From Bacteroidales bacterium (GTDB lineage Bacteria; Bacteroidota; Bacteroidia; Bacteroidales; UBA932), in assembly GCA_017438265.1 (NCBI GenBank), contig JAFRVZ010000023.1, positions 1 to 64,000 on the forward strand: a DNA stretch of 64,000 nucleotides. Reading direction: 5' to 3'. The translations under genes were made by a program, and so were the position numbers. Below the pieces are notes generated by a model. It was not told the origin of the DNA. It saw nothing but the letters and a program-made list of their open reading frames with translations, and made no database searches. Positions 1 through 8,006 of the stretch are shown one piece after another (positions within the stretch are counted from its first letter, which is position 1; the number at the start of each line of letters is the position of its first letter).

Positions 1-145
1 AAAAAAGTCCGCTGCCATGGAATACTGCAAAAACGCCACAGAGTTTACCACCGCCAACGGCGGCAAGCCCTGGAAATATGCCCTCCTTGCTCACGATGTC
101 GTTGACCGTACCTCCAGCTTCCAGTACCTGATGGCTTTTGCATAA
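1..145 (+). CDS. C-terminal fragment of a helicase/restriction-type protein
   Basis: The window opens inside this gene; only the last 47 residues are visible, read in the frame starting at base 2 and ending at TAA 143-145. The tail contains EYCKNATEF and GGKPWKYALLAHD. To my memory this resembles the extreme C-terminus of type III restriction (Res) or related DEAD/DEAH helicase subunits, where a Tyr-Cys motif is followed by GKPWxYxLxPHD. No catalytic motif lies in the visible part, so the assignment rests on a short tail match. The genes downstream are not modification genes, so the rest of any such system would lie to the left of the window. Confidence 0.5.
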   Translation, partial: KKSAAMEYCKNATEFTTANGGKPWKYALLAHDVVDRTSSFQYLMAFA

Positions 146-178
146 TAATCACGAATAATAACAGGTGAATTCTATTTA

Positions 179-195
179 GAAGTGCAACGCACTTC
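179..195. other. Small perfect hairpin after the leftmost gene
   Basis: A 7-bp stem (GAAGTGC/GCACTTC) with an AAC loop sits 34 bases after the stop of the leftmost gene. No T-tract follows, so a standard intrinsic terminator is not supported; it could still stabilise the 3' end of that transcript. The rest of 146-247 is AT-rich and shows nothing else. Confidence 0.3.
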
Positions 196-247
196 AGAAG
201 TCAAAGTTAAACAATTCTTTACAGAAGGGAAAAAAAGTGAAAAATAA

Positions 248-279
248 TTTGGTTTATAATATAAACTTGTTTACATTTG
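248..279 (+). promoter_or_regulatory. Bacteroidota-type promoter for the membrane protein/regulator pair
   Basis: TTTG at 248-251 and TACATTTG at 272-279 are 20 bp apart, matching the Bacteroidota -33/-7 pattern (TTTG, TAnnTTTG). Transcription would start near 284-287, giving a leader of about 60 nt before the ATG at 345. Confidence 0.7.
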
Positions 280-344
280 CATCGGGGACAGGACAGACTG
301 CGCAGCTGTACCTTGTCGCCGGAACCAGTTAAACAAGCGATACA

Positions 345-920
345 ATGGAACAGAACAAAGAAATGACGGCCGTCGAAAGCCTTCAGCTCATTACCGAAAC
401 CTTCAACAACAGCCGGAGGGGAATCCTCCGCAACAGCGCCAAGTACTTCATCCTCTGGGGCACGGTGCTGACCCTTACTTCCCTTGCCATCTACCTCCTG
501 TGGCACTTTACCGGAAAGCCGGAGTGGAATTACCTCTGGTTCGTGATGCCGACGATCGGATACGGCGTCGCTGCCTTCCTGGGCAGGTATGATGTCGCCG
601 TGCCGAAAAACGAGATCAGCCGGATGGTCGGCGGCATGTGGTCCGTCTTCGGCGCCTTCTCCATCACGCTCAGCGCCATCGCCGTCTTCCTCGTCCCGAT
701 GCACGTGACGCTGATCATCGCGATTATCATGGGCCTCGCCGAGTGCATGTCCGGCGTCCTGCTGAAAAACTGGGCGATCATCATCTGCGGGTTCATCTTC
801 GGCATCGGCGGTGCGGTCTTCGCGATCATGATGAAGAGCGAAGCCCAGCTGCTGATCTTCACCCTGGGCGGCGTCCTCCTGCTCGTGACCGGCCTGATTA
901 TCAAACTTCAGTACAAGTAG
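345..920 (+). CDS. Multi-pass inner membrane protein of unknown function
   Basis: A 191-residue protein with a polar N-terminus of about 30 residues followed by five or six hydrophobic segments, in the regions of residues 34-52, 61-78, 95-112, 115-130, 135-152 and 160-185. No enzymatic motif is recognisable. The gene ends three bases before the start of a small winged-helix regulator, an arrangement common for a regulator and the membrane protein it controls. It has its own good promoter at 248-279. I recognise similar Bacteroidota proteins of this size paired with the same regulator type but know no characterised function. Confidence 0.8.
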   Translation: MEQNKEMTAVESLQLITETFNNSRRGILRNSAKYFILWGTVLTLTSLAIYLLWHFTGKPEWNYLWFVMPTIGYGVAAFLGRYDVAVPKNEISRMVGGMWSVFGAFSITLSAIAVFLVPMHVTLIIAIIMGLAECMSGVLLKNWAIIICGFIFGIGGAVFAIMMKSEAQLLIFTLGGVLLLVTGLIIKLQYK

Positions 921-923
921 CGT

Positions 924-1214
924 ATGTTCCCCAAGTTAGACCCGCTCCTCCATTCGGAGCTCCGGCTGGCCGTGATGTCCGTCCTCGCCGGGGTTGAGGA
1001 AGCCGACTTCACCTACCTCAAGAAGCAGACAGGCGCTACTTCCGGGAACCTCAGCGTGCAGATCGACAAACTCACCGCCGCCGGCTACATCACGGTCGAG
1101 AAAGGCTTCAAGGGCAAGATGCCCCGCACCGCCTGCAGGATTACCCCGGCCGGCGCGGAAGCCTTCCGAAACTATGTAGATGCGCTGAAAACGTACCTTT
1201 CAGCAGGGGAATGA
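924..1214 (+). CDS. Winged-helix transcriptional regulator (HTH_34/MarR-PadR-like)
   Basis: A 96-residue single-domain protein. The visible fold is a winged helix: LDPLLHSELRLAVMSVLAG, then a helix-turn-helix with TSGNLSVQIDKLTAAGYI, then a basic wing (EKGFKGKMPRTACRITPAG) and a final helix. This layout matches small regulators annotated as a winged-helix DNA-binding domain that resemble MarR and ArsR families. It starts three bases after the membrane protein gene and is almost certainly cotranscribed with it, so regulation of that gene or of itself is the simplest inference. No ligand or metal site is visible. Confidence 0.8.
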   Translation: MFPKLDPLLHSELRLAVMSVLAGVEEADFTYLKKQTGATSGNLSVQIDKLTAAGYITVEKGFKGKMPRTACRITPAGAEAFRNYVDALKTYLSAGE

Positions 1215-1219
1215 CCCTC

Positions 1220-2098
1220 CTAGCGGAAACGCAGTTCGAACACGGTCTGGCGGGCGTCGCTGCGGAGCAGCTCGATGGTGCCGTTGTGGTTCCGCATGAT
1301 CTGGCGGGAGATGCTCAGGCCGATGCCTGAGCCTTCCTTTTTTGTGGTGTAGAAGGGGATGAAGATCTGCTCCTGGGCGGAGGCGGGGATGGGCTCGCCG
1401 TCGTTGGCGACCTGGACGATGACTTCGTCGTCGTCGCCCATGCGGGCGCTGATGCGGACCTCCTTCGCCCCGGCCTGGAGGGCGTTCTTGATCAGGTTGA
1501 TCAGAATCTGGGAAATCTGCCCCTCGTCGGCGTAGATCATCAGGTCCGGCTCCGCGGGCCGGTAGGTGCAGACGGCGCCGCAGGAGGTGGCGAATTCGCT
1601 GTTCAGCGCGATGACGCCGTCCATCAGCTCCTGCAGGTCCAGCGCCTTGCGGACCGGCTTGGCCACGCCGGAGAGCTGGCGGTACGTCTGGACGAAGTCG
1701 ATCAGGTTCCGGGAGGAGTCGCTGATGGTCTCCAGGCCGGCCTTGAGGTCGAGGTCGCTGTGGCCGCTTTCATCGACGGACCGGGCCATCGCGTCCGAGA
1801 GCGAGGCGATCGGCGAGACCGTGTTCATGATCTCGTGGGTCAGCACGCGGATGAGCTTGGTCCAGGAATCCTGCTCGTGGGCCTGGCGCTGCTTCTCGAA
1901 GATGGTGCGGATGCGGTTCAGGGTCCGGTTGAAGCGGTTGGTGTCCTTGAAGCGGAAGTTCAGCTCCCCGTCCTCCAGCGCATCCATCATGTAGGCGACC
2001 TTGCGGATGTCCTTCCGGCGGGTCCGGACTGCGGTGACGACCGCCACGAGGACCGCGGCGAGAAGGACGATCAGTATGGTCTGCCAGATAGGCATCAC
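1220..2098 (-). CDS. Sensor histidine kinase, NtrB-like, without an extended sensory domain
   Basis: A 292-residue kinase. One hydrophobic N-terminal segment (about residues 4-24) anchors it in the membrane. A HAMP-like linker follows, then the phosphoacceptor box LTHEIMN with His88, and a HATPase domain with N box (NLIKNALQA), G1 (VANDGEPI), F box (FIPFYTTK) and G2 (GSGIGLSIS). There is no periplasmic or PAS sensor domain, so the input must be membrane-, HAMP- or partner-derived. Its start overlaps the stop of the upstream sigma54-type regulator by 4 bp (ATGA), so the two are translationally coupled and form a two-component pair. Confidence 0.9.
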   Translation of the reverse strand: MMPIWQTILIVLLAAVLVAVVTAVRTRRKDIRKVAYMMDALEDGELNFRFKDTNRFNRTLNRIRTIFEKQRQAHEQDSWTKLIRVLTHEIMNTVSPIASLSDAMARSVDESGHSDLDLKAGLETISDSSRNLIDFVQTYRQLSGVAKPVRKALDLQELMDGVIALNSEFATSCGAVCTYRPAEPDLMIYADEGQISQILINLIKNALQAGAKEVRISARMGDDDEVIVQVANDGEPIPASAQEQIFIPFYTTKKEGSGIGLSISRQIMRNHNGTIELLRSDARQTVFELRFR

Positions 2099-3543
2099 AG
2101 GCCGTATTTTTTCAGTTTTGCGTACAGGGTCGGGCGGCTGATGCCCAGCAGTTTCGCGGCGGCGGAAATGTTCCCGCCCGTGCGGACCATCGCCTCGCGG
2201 ACGATCGCCTCCTCCGCCTCTCCCGGCGTCACGAAATGCCCGTCATCCCCACTGTCATAGCGCCCAGCGCCTGAGCTGTCATAGCGCGCAGCGCCTGTGC
2301 TGTCATAGCGCGCGGAGCCCCCATTGTCATTTCGACCGGAGCGCAGCGGAGCGGAGAAATCTAAATCCCCCGCCCCCAGCGCCCTCCCTTCCGACAGGAT
2401 CACCGCCTTCTCGATGCAGTTCTGCAGCTCGCGGATGTTGCCGCTCCAGCGGGCCTCCGTCAGCGCCTGCGCGGCTTCGGGGGCGATTTCACGCAGCGGG
2501 CGGTGGTATTTTTCCGCGAAGCGCTCCAGGAACAGCTGCGCGAGCGGGACGATGTCCTCCCGGCGCTCCCGGAGCGGCGGCAGGGCGATGTGGACGGTGT
2601 TGATGCGGTAGTAGAGGTCTTCGCGGAAACGCCCTTCCCGCACCAGCGCCTCGAGGTTCCGGTTGGTCGCGCAGATCAGGCGGATGTCGACGGGGCGGGC
2701 TTCGGTGCCGCCGACGCGGACGATGCTGCGGTTCTGGATGGCGCGGAGGAGCTTTGCCTGGAGGTGCAGGGGGATGTTGCCGATTTCGTCGAGGAAGAGC
2801 GTGCCGCCGTCGGCCTGCTCGAACTTGCCGGCGTGGTCGGCGTGCGCGTCGGTGAAGGCGCCCTTGACGTGGCCGAAGAGCTCGCTCTCGAAGAGCGTCT
2901 CCGGGATGGCGCCGGCATCGACCGCGACCATCGGCTTCCCGCTCCGGAGGCTTCCGGCGTGGATTTCGCGCGCCAGCACGTCCTTGCCGGTGCCGTTCTC
3001 GCCGGTGATCAGGACCGTGGCGTCCGTCGGGGCGATCTTGTCCAGGGTTTTGCGGATGTTGGCCATCGCGGGGGAGGAGCCCCAGTACATGGATCCTTCG
3101 CTGCGCTCAGGATGACAGTCTGCTTTGGCCGAAGAATCTCTTTCCCCCGCCTTCCGGGCCTTGGCGCAGGCGGCGGTCAGGACCTCGACCAGCCGGTCGT
3201 TGTCCCAGGGCTTGACGATGAAATCGAAGGCGCCGCGCTTCATTCCCTCCACGGCCAGCTGGATGTCGGCGTAGGCCGTGAAGAGCACGACCTCGACCTC
3301 CGGGGCCATTTTCTTGATTTCCCCGGCCCAGTAGAGGCCTTCGTTGCCGGTATTGATGCTGGTGGAGAAATTCATGTCCAGCAGCACCACGTCCGGCCGG
3401 AACTGCTCCAGCGATGCGATCAGCGTCGCCGGCGAGGGAATCGCCCGCACCTGTGCAAAATGCAGCGGCAGCAGGAGCTCCAGCGCCCGCCGGATCCCGA
3501 GGTTGTCGTCTACGACCAGTATTTTCCCGTTTTTCGAACCCAT
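2095..3543 (-). CDS. Sigma54-dependent response regulator (NtrC family) with repeat-derived linkers
   Basis: A 482-residue protein with receiver, AAA+ and Fis-type HTH domains. The receiver phosphoacceptor is Asp56. The AAA+ domain shows Walker A GENGTGKD (181-188), the sigma54 loop as GAFTDA (228-233) and Walker B LFLDE. The C-terminal helix-turn-helix ends [21 protein letters not shown] in place of GAFTGA is, to my knowledge, frequent in Bacteroidota homologues and need not mean loss of function. Two linkers are made of repeat DNA read in frame: residues 141-152 between receiver and AAA+ ([12 protein letters not shown]), and residues 397-436 before the HTH. It is coupled to the histidine kinase downstream; a 38-bp palindrome lies upstream. 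Confidence 0.93.
   Translation of the reverse strand: MGSKNGKILVVDDNLGIRRALELLLPLHFAQVRAIPSPATLIASLEQFRPDVVLLDMNFSTSINTGNEGLYWAGEIKKMAPEVEVVLFTAYADIQLAVEGMKRGAFDFIVKPWDNDRLVEVLTAACAKARKAGERDSSAKADCHPERSEGSMYWGSSPAMANIRKTLDKIAPTDATVLITGENGTGKDVLAREIHAGSLRSGKPMVAVDAGAIPETLFESELFGHVKGAFTDAHADHAGKFEQADGGTLFLDEIGNIPLHLQAKLLRAIQNRSIVRVGGTEARPVDIRLICATNRNLEALVREGRFREDLYYRINTVHIALPPLRERREDIVPLAQLFLERFAEKYHRPLREIAPEAAQALTEARWSGNIRELQNCIEKAVILSEGRALGAGDLDFSAPLRSGRNDNGGSARYDSTGAARYDSSGAGRYDSGDDGHFVTPGEAEEAIVREAMVRTGGNISAAAKLLGISRPTLYAKLKKYGL
2252..2362. repeat. Three 24-bp tandem repeats plus one dispersed repeat, inside the regulator gene
   Basis: Units at 2252-2275, 2276-2299 and 2300-2323 each begin CTGTCATAGCG and run directly into a dispersed repeat copy at 2325-2362 that begins TGTCATTTCGA and ends GAGAAATCT. 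On the coding strand the units give the repeated peptide RYDS(S/T)GA. All units are multiples of three, so the frame is kept. Confidence 0.85.
3091..3118. repeat. Dispersed short repeat in the receiver-AAA+ linker
   Basis: GGATCCTTCGCTGCGCTCAG followed by GATGACA is the reverse complement of the TGTCATCCTGAGCGCAGCGAAGGATC form of the same repeat family found elsewhere in the window. It is read in frame as CHPERSEGS within the response regulator. Confidence 0.75.
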
Positions 3544-3647
3544 GGTACTGTAATCCTTTTACGCCCGCGCCTGATTCAAACGCTGTTCCATAGGAGGCAA
3601 GTTGCTCGTTTCCAGCTGTTTGGCGACTTGCGGGCCGCTGTAAAAGG

Positions 3648-3685
3648 TGTAATGATTCCTTACAGGGCTGTAAAGAATCATTACA
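3648..3685. promoter_or_regulatory. 38-bp palindrome upstream of the two-component operon
   Basis: The arms pair at 17 of 18 positions around a central GG. It also reads as two adjacent TGTAA-N7-TTACA sites (3648-3664 and 3669-3685). It lies about 105 bp before the start of the regulator gene and just after the end of the next minus-strand gene. Position and symmetry suit a regulator binding site, possibly an autoregulatory enhancer for the NtrC-like protein. A transcript hairpin is the alternative. I found no convincing -24/-12 promoter beside it. Confidence 0.55.
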
Positions 3686-3695
3686 AAGATACCAT

Positions 3696-4376
3696 TTATT
3701 TTATGGATTCGTAGTGGGCCAGGGCGAGTTCGGCGTAGCAGTAGCGCTCCGTCGCCGCGGAGGGAATGAGGGCGTAGTGGAAGTGCTTTTCGTCGGCGTG
3801 GGCGCGGAGGCGGTCGAGGTCGCCGTAGCCGGCGGCGGGCCAGACGCAGCCGCGGTTGTACGCGGTCGCGGCGAGCCGCACCTGCTCCTCCGGCGGCAAC
3901 GTCTCAAGCCCCGCCTGCACCCACTCGCCCTGCTTGTCGTAGGATCCATACGAATGGTACAGCAGCCGCAGGAACACCCCCAGGTAAATTACCTGCCACT
4001 CCTCCTTCATCAGTCGGGTAATCCTGATCCGGCGCGCAGTCGCATTGTCCGCGGTATCGAACCATAGTTCATACTTGCGCGCCAGCCCGCTCCGCATCCA
4101 CGCCTTCTCCAGCGCCTCGATGAACGACGGCTTCATCTGGAACAACCCTATCGAAAAGTCCGGCCCCCCGCCGGTCGTGATATACGTCCCGTAATTCGCC
4201 GCCGTCTCCATATAATCCTTCAGCCGCCGGTACCGTTCCATCTCCGGCCACACCACCGCCTCCGCTATCCCCGGATCCACATCAAATCTCCGCCATGTGT
4301 CATACCAGTCAGCGCCCCCGGGGGAGGGCGCTGACCAGACCAATAACAATAGCGATATTACAGCTTGTAGGTGCAA
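3696..4376 (-). CDS. Secreted lysozyme-fold (lytic transglycosylase-like) protein
   Basis: A 226-residue protein with a short hydrophobic N-terminus (about residues 4-16) consistent with export. VVWPEMERY places a Glu (residue 45) at the end of a helix, and GLFQMKPSF (77-85) resembles the GLMQI/GLWQF motif of lysozyme-like transglycosylases; a later AATAYNRGC resembles their conserved AxxYNxG. These three landmarks in order support a peptidoglycan-cutting fold, though overall similarity to a named family is weak. The start overlaps the end of the upstream secreted-protein gene by 19 bp, so translation is likely coupled. A standalone cell-wall hydrolase role is inferred. Confidence 0.6.
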   Translation of the reverse strand: MHLQAVISLLLLVWSAPSPGGADWYDTWRRFDVDPGIAEAVVWPEMERYRRLKDYMETAANYGTYITTGGGPDFSIGLFQMKPSFIEALEKAWMRSGLARKYELWFDTADNATARRIRITRLMKEEWQVIYLGVFLRLLYHSYGSYDKQGEWVQAGLETLPPEEQVRLAATAYNRGCVWPAAGYGDLDRLRAHADEKHFHYALIPSAATERYCYAELALAHYESIK

Positions 4377-6232
4377 AGGATGAGCTGGTATTTACCGTCT
4401 TCGGTCGTGGCGACATTGAGCCACTGGATCTTGTTGGAGAAGGCCTTCCAGGCCTGCGGCTGGAAGATCTCGTCGCCTTCCGGCAGCATAATGTAGCCCC
4501 CCTCGGCGTTGAACACGACCTCGCGCCTGCCATCCTGGGACTTGAACGTCTGGCCGGCCGGCGTCGCCGTCTTCTTCATCGCGCTCAGCTCCTTGACCTT
4601 CTGGTCGGACAGCTTGGTCCACGACCCGCCGGAGAACTGATACACATCGCCGGCCGCATTCGAAGCGAAGATATATTTGCCCGATGCGATGTCGTCAAAA
4701 TGCGAAGCGCCGAATACGGAGAACTCCGGGAACCAGGCGTTTCCGCCGCCCGGTACGCCCGAGAGAGATACCTCCAGCACGATTTCCTCCTTGTACATCG
4801 GCGGATAATTGCTCGGGAACTCGCTGTATGCCTCCTCCAGTATATCGCCCGCCGTAATGACTGCATTCAGCGGCATGCGGTACAGCGCGCACTCCGGAAG
4901 CAGCTCGTCCTGTACCGCCTGGCGGTTCAGCTTGATCAGCGCGTCCATGTTGTTCTTCACCGCATCGAAGCGCTTCTGCACATCGGCGGCCCAGGCCTTC
5001 GCGGCCCGCTCGCGGTAGCTCTTGATCAGCTCCAGCGCCTGCAGATACAGCGGATTGTACACGCTGGCGTCCTCCGTCGCATAAATCTTGCCCTTCAGGT
5101 CCAGTACCTTTTTCCTGTCGGCCGCAGAGAACTGCGCATCGGCGCCGGTATCCGGAATCACCAGCAGATCCTGCACCTCCGTATAGTACTTCACCAGCTT
5201 CTGCTCCATCTCGATGATCGGGGACACCTTCTTCTGCATATCGCTGATCGATCCCAGCATGCCGCCCAGGTTGCCCAGGCCGCTCGTGCTCATCGTCGCC
5301 TGCATCGTCTCCTGCTGCATCCGTTTCTCGAAGGCATCCGCTTCCTTCTGGAAACCGGGGTTCTTCGCCGCCTGCTCCTTCTGGAACGCCTTCGCCTTCG
5401 CGTTGATGGCCTTCATCTCCGCCGACTCCTTGTCCGGCGTCGAAGAATTCATCTGCGCGCGCGTCGCATTCTTCAGGTCCTCCGCGCTCACGCCCATATA
5501 CTTCCTGATATCCGAAGCGTTGCGGTCGTACACGGCGAAAATCGCATTCATCGAGTTGTTCATCGTGGTCGCCACGATCTCCTCTTCGCTCTTTCCCTCA
5601 TACTGGGCAGCCTGCTTCTCCAGCGCATCGATGTCCAGGTCGCCCAGCATCGCCTTCGCAATCTTGTCGCTCAGCTGCTGCTGCTCCGCCTCGGAGAGGT
5701 CGTCCCGCTCCAGCATCGCAATCTCCCTGTCGGTCAGCCCGAAGGAATCCCGCAGGATCTTGTTGCTCTTGTCACGCCACATCCGGGTCTCGTCGTCCTC
5801 GCAGGTCGTATCGGAGTTCAGCTCCTCCGCCCGCAGGGTCACCGCCTTGACCGCCTGGTAGAAGGCGATCTGGTCGGCCTCCGTCGGATGGGCGAGGGCC
5901 GCGGCGGACGGTACTTTCGGGAACGCGGCCATCAGCGCGGCCGGGGTGCCGGCGGAGGAAGGCGTGACGGGGCCGTCCCAGCCGAAGGTGCTGGAGCGGC
6001 GCGGCGGCAGCGCCTGCTCGCCACTGACCACACCGACGCTGTTCTTGTCGTCGTTCTGGGTCTTGCCTCCCACGATGTCGCCGAGGGTGCCTCCCACGAC
6101 GTCGCCGACCGACTGGCTGATGTTACCGACGGCCTGTTCGGCCTTTTCCTTGAGTTTGTTCAGCAGGCCCTGGGCCTGTGCCGGGGCGCCCAACATCGCC
6201 AGCGCCGCGATAAGGATGATGATTCTTTTCAT
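4358..6232 (-). CDS. Large secreted protein of unknown function
   Basis: A 624-residue protein with a clear signal peptide (MKRIIILIAALAMLGAPAQA, cleavage after AQA). An amphipathic stretch follows (LLNKLKEKAEQAVGNISQ), resembling the start of the OmpA-family protein encoded just upstream. Residues of about 130-430 are charged and helical with many Glu/Lys/Gln; the C-terminal 200 residues are richer in aromatic and beta-type sequence (GGSWTKLS, YIMLPEGDE). I recognise no enzyme motif. It belongs to a minus-strand run with the OmpA gene and the lysozyme-fold gene, which suggests an envelope role. The 23-bp tandem repeats at 6253-6321 separate it from the OmpA gene. Confidence 0.75.
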   Translation of the reverse strand: MKRIIILIAALAMLGAPAQAQGLLNKLKEKAEQAVGNISQSVGDVVGGTLGDIVGGKTQNDDKNSVGVVSGEQALPPRRSSTFGWDGPVTPSSAGTPAALMAAFPKVPSAAALAHPTEADQIAFYQAVKAVTLRAEELNSDTTCEDDETRMWRDKSNKILRDSFGLTDREIAMLERDDLSEAEQQQLSDKIAKAMLGDLDIDALEKQAAQYEGKSEEEIVATTMNNSMNAIFAVYDRNASDIRKYMGVSAEDLKNATRAQMNSSTPDKESAEMKAINAKAKAFQKEQAAKNPGFQKEADAFEKRMQQETMQATMSTSGLGNLGGMLGSISDMQKKVSPIIEMEQKLVKYYTEVQDLLVIPDTGADAQFSAADRKKVLDLKGKIYATEDASVYNPLYLQALELIKSYRERAAKAWAADVQKRFDAVKNNMDALIKLNRQAVQDELLPECALYRMPLNAVITAGDILEEAYSEFPSNYPPMYKEEIVLEVSLSGVPGGGNAWFPEFSVFGASHFDDIASGKYIFASNAAGDVYQFSGGSWTKLSDQKVKELSAMKKTATPAGQTFKSQDGRREVVFNAEGGYIMLPEGDEIFQPQAWKAFSNKIQWLNVATTEDGKYQLILCTYKL

Positions 6233-6241
6233 TTTATATTA

Positions 6242-6321
6242 GATTTCTCGACTTCGCTCGAAATGACAATTATTGTTCGCTCGAAATGACAATTACTGTT
6301 CGCTCGAAATGACAATTACTG
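6242..6321. repeat. Three 23-bp tandem repeats grown from a dispersed repeat, covering a stop codon
   Basis: Units at 6253-6275, 6276-6298 and 6299-6321 read TTCGCTCGAAATGACAATTA plus YTG; they are preceded by AGATTTCTCGAC, the rest of one dispersed repeat. The TAA stop of the upstream OmpA gene (6316-6318 on the minus strand) lies inside the third unit, so the unit contains the last codon and stop of that gene. Confidence 0.85.
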
Positions 6322-7608
6322 TTTGACGAATTCTACACGGCGGTTCTTGGCGCGGCCTTCATCGGTGTTGTTGTCCGCAATCGGGACATGGGAGCCCTTG
6401 CCGACGGCGGTGAGGCGGTCCTTGGCGATGCCGTTCCCGACCAGTGCGGCGACGATCGCCTCGGCGCGCTTCTGGGAGAGCGGATCGTTGACGGCGTCGG
6501 ATCCGGTATTGTCGCAGTGGCCCTGGACCTCGAATTTGATGGTCGGATTGTCCTGCATGATCTTCGTGATGCGGTTGATCTCGACCATCGACTCGGGCTT
6601 CAGCGTAGCCTTGCCGGTGTCGAAGGTGATTGCGTAGGTCACGATCTTGCCTTCGGAGGTAAGGCGGTCATACAGCGGAACGGCGCCCTTTGCCAGGCGG
6701 ACGTTCTTGATGTAGAAGCGGTCTTTCTCGTTGGAGACGGAACGGAGGAGCATGCGGGTAGGGCGTGCCACGTTGGGCAGATTCACCATCCTGACGCCAT
6801 TCACATAATACTTGAAGGCGCGCTTGTTGAAAGACGCAGCAACGTGAAGCCATTTGTCGGCCACAATCAGCCTTTGGACGTTGTCTCCCGGAGTTGATCC
6901 ACTCCGAATGTCTCCGCCCGGAGTATAAAAGGAATAATCCAAAGTGGTAGCGCCATCGGTCCCGGCAAGTTCATTGAATGCCGGATTAAGGGCGACAAAA
7001 ACGCAATGGTCGCCGTATTCTTCTGAAAGGAGCACCAAATCTATATGGTCATTGTTGCTGGATCCTCCGGTAGGATTGGACCAAACATCAAATTCTACGG
7101 TGAAATCCTCTGGCAGATAGTCCTTCTCCTTCATGAGCGGAGCGATATCCGAGAACCAGCCGGAAAGCTTGATGGCCTGCTGGCCGTCGATGGTCATGAC
7201 TTCGCATTCCTCTCCGTGCAGAAAATCCCAGTGACTCGGGAACTCTCCAAGGCGTTCCCCCTCTACCGGGTCGTCGAAGAAGATTTCGTCGCCGGGGACG
7301 AAGTCGCTCTTGGCATAGCCGGTCTCGACGGACTTCGCCTGCGGGGCGGCGGCCGGCGCGGGTTCGGCGGCCTCGACGGGGGCTTCGGCCTCCGGAGCGG
7401 CCGACTCTTCCTTCGCCGCCTCACCCTTCTTGTCTTTCTTGGAGGTGGCCTTGTCGATGGCGCTTCCGACGGCTTGTTCCACTTTTTCTCCCACCTTTTC
7501 TTCCACGGCCTTCTTGGCCCGTTCTCCGATGTTGCGGAGGATGCTCTGGGCGTTCGCGCTGCCGGCTGCGAGCAGCAGCACCGAGAGGATGACGATCAGT
7601 CTTTTCAT
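6316..7608 (-). CDS. OmpA-family outer membrane/periplasmic protein
   Basis: I place the start at 7608, where MKRLIVILSVLLLAAGSANA gives a good signal peptide; a longer upstream frame lacks one. The 430-residue protein has an amphipathic Lys/Glu/Ala-rich region after the signal, a Pro/Ala linker (about 60-85), a central domain resembling a concanavalin-type jelly-roll (WDFLHGEECEVMTIDGQQA through FKYYVNGVRM), and a C-terminal OmpA domain (ITFDTGKATLKPES, VQGHCDNTGSD, LSQKRAEAI, GRAKNRRVEF) that binds peptidoglycan. The stop codon lies inside a tandem repeat. It probably tethers the outer membrane to the wall. Confidence 0.88.
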   Translation of the reverse strand: MKRLIVILSVLLLAAGSANAQSILRNIGERAKKAVEEKVGEKVEQAVGSAIDKATSKKDKKGEAAKEESAAPEAEAPVEAAEPAPAAAPQAKSVETGYAKSDFVPGDEIFFDDPVEGERLGEFPSHWDFLHGEECEVMTIDGQQAIKLSGWFSDIAPLMKEKDYLPEDFTVEFDVWSNPTGGSSNNDHIDLVLLSEEYGDHCVFVALNPAFNELAGTDGATTLDYSFYTPGGDIRSGSTPGDNVQRLIVADKWLHVAASFNKRAFKYYVNGVRMVNLPNVARPTRMLLRSVSNEKDRFYIKNVRLAKGAVPLYDRLTSEGKIVTYAITFDTGKATLKPESMVEINRITKIMQDNPTIKFEVQGHCDNTGSDAVNDPLSQKRAEAIVAALVGNGIAKDRLTAVGKGSHVPIADNNTDEGRAKNRRVEFVKQ

Positions 7609-7637
7609 TTGTGCGTAGTTTTTAGTGTTTTCAAATT

Positions 7638-7856
7638 TTATTGGAGGAGCCGGTAGTCTGCCGCCTTGCGGACCATCTCCGCGGAGGTCGTCGCCGAGAA
7701 TTTCGCCAGCATCTGCTTGCGGTACCACTTCACGGTTTCGGGGCTGAGGCCGAGGTCCGCCGCAATCTGCGGCGTCGTGCGGCCGAGGGCGATTTCCTGG
7801 AGGATGGTCATTTCCCGTTTGGTCAGGGACAGCTTTTCGAGGTAGGCTTCTTCCAT
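7638..7856 (-). CDS. Small HTH-only LuxR-type regulator
   Basis: A 72-residue protein that is almost entirely a LuxR/GerE helix-turn-helix: LTKREMTILQEIALGRTTPQ, then IAADLGLSPETVKWYRKQML. There is no receiver, PAS or ligand domain. The same HTH with nearly identical recognition-helix residues (SPETVKWYRK) forms the C-terminus of the divergently transcribed TPR-LuxR gene that begins at 8007. The pair probably recognises the same DNA, and this short protein could act as antagonist or partner of the larger one. It ends 29 bp before the OmpA gene start and may be cotranscribed with it. Confidence 0.8.
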   Translation of the reverse strand: MEEAYLEKLSLTKREMTILQEIALGRTTPQIAADLGLSPETVKWYRKQMLAKFSATTSAEMVRKAADYRLLQ

Positions 7857-7908
7857 GGGGTTGTGGTTTACAATTCCAAATTTCGTTTATTCTTTGCTCT
7901 TAAACACC

Positions 7909-7942
7909 ACCCTTTTGGGGAGTATTATCCCCCCTTAAGGGT
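7909..7942. promoter_or_regulatory. Interrupted palindrome between the divergent LuxR-type genes
   Basis: ACCCTT/AAGGGT outer arms (7909-7914, 7937-7942) and GGGGA/TCCCC inner arms (7917-7921, 7928-7932) form a nested dyad in the 150-bp divergent gap between the HTH-only gene and the TPR-LuxR gene. Position suggests an operator for one of the two LuxR-type proteins. Confidence 0.45.
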
Positions 7943-7994
7943 TGGATTATCGTGTTTTCAGGGCAGTTTTTTTTCAACGGCGCCGCATTTTGTC

Positions 7995-8002
7995 TACCTT
8001 TG
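7995..8002 (+). promoter_or_regulatory. -7 box directly before the TPR-LuxR start
   Basis: TACCTTTG fits the TAnnTTTG box. The ATG at 8007 (or 8013) begins only 5-11 bases later, so the message would have almost no leader. No clean TTTG -33 box is visible upstream; a T-run occupies that position. Confidence 0.5.
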
Positions 8003-8006
8003 TCTT

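Noticed and set aside
179..195. Intrinsic terminator for the leftmost gene
   Set aside because: The hairpin is perfect but no T-tract follows it.
2845..2862. GAFTDA in place of GAFTGA as a sign that the regulator cannot contact sigma54
   Set aside because: As far as I recall, GAFTDA is common among Bacteroidota NtrC-family proteins, so it is not good evidence for loss of function.
3544..3650. A -24/-12 sigma54 promoter upstream of the regulator
   Set aside because: Candidate GG and GC pairs do not have the required 10-base spacing; the closest has GA instead of GC.
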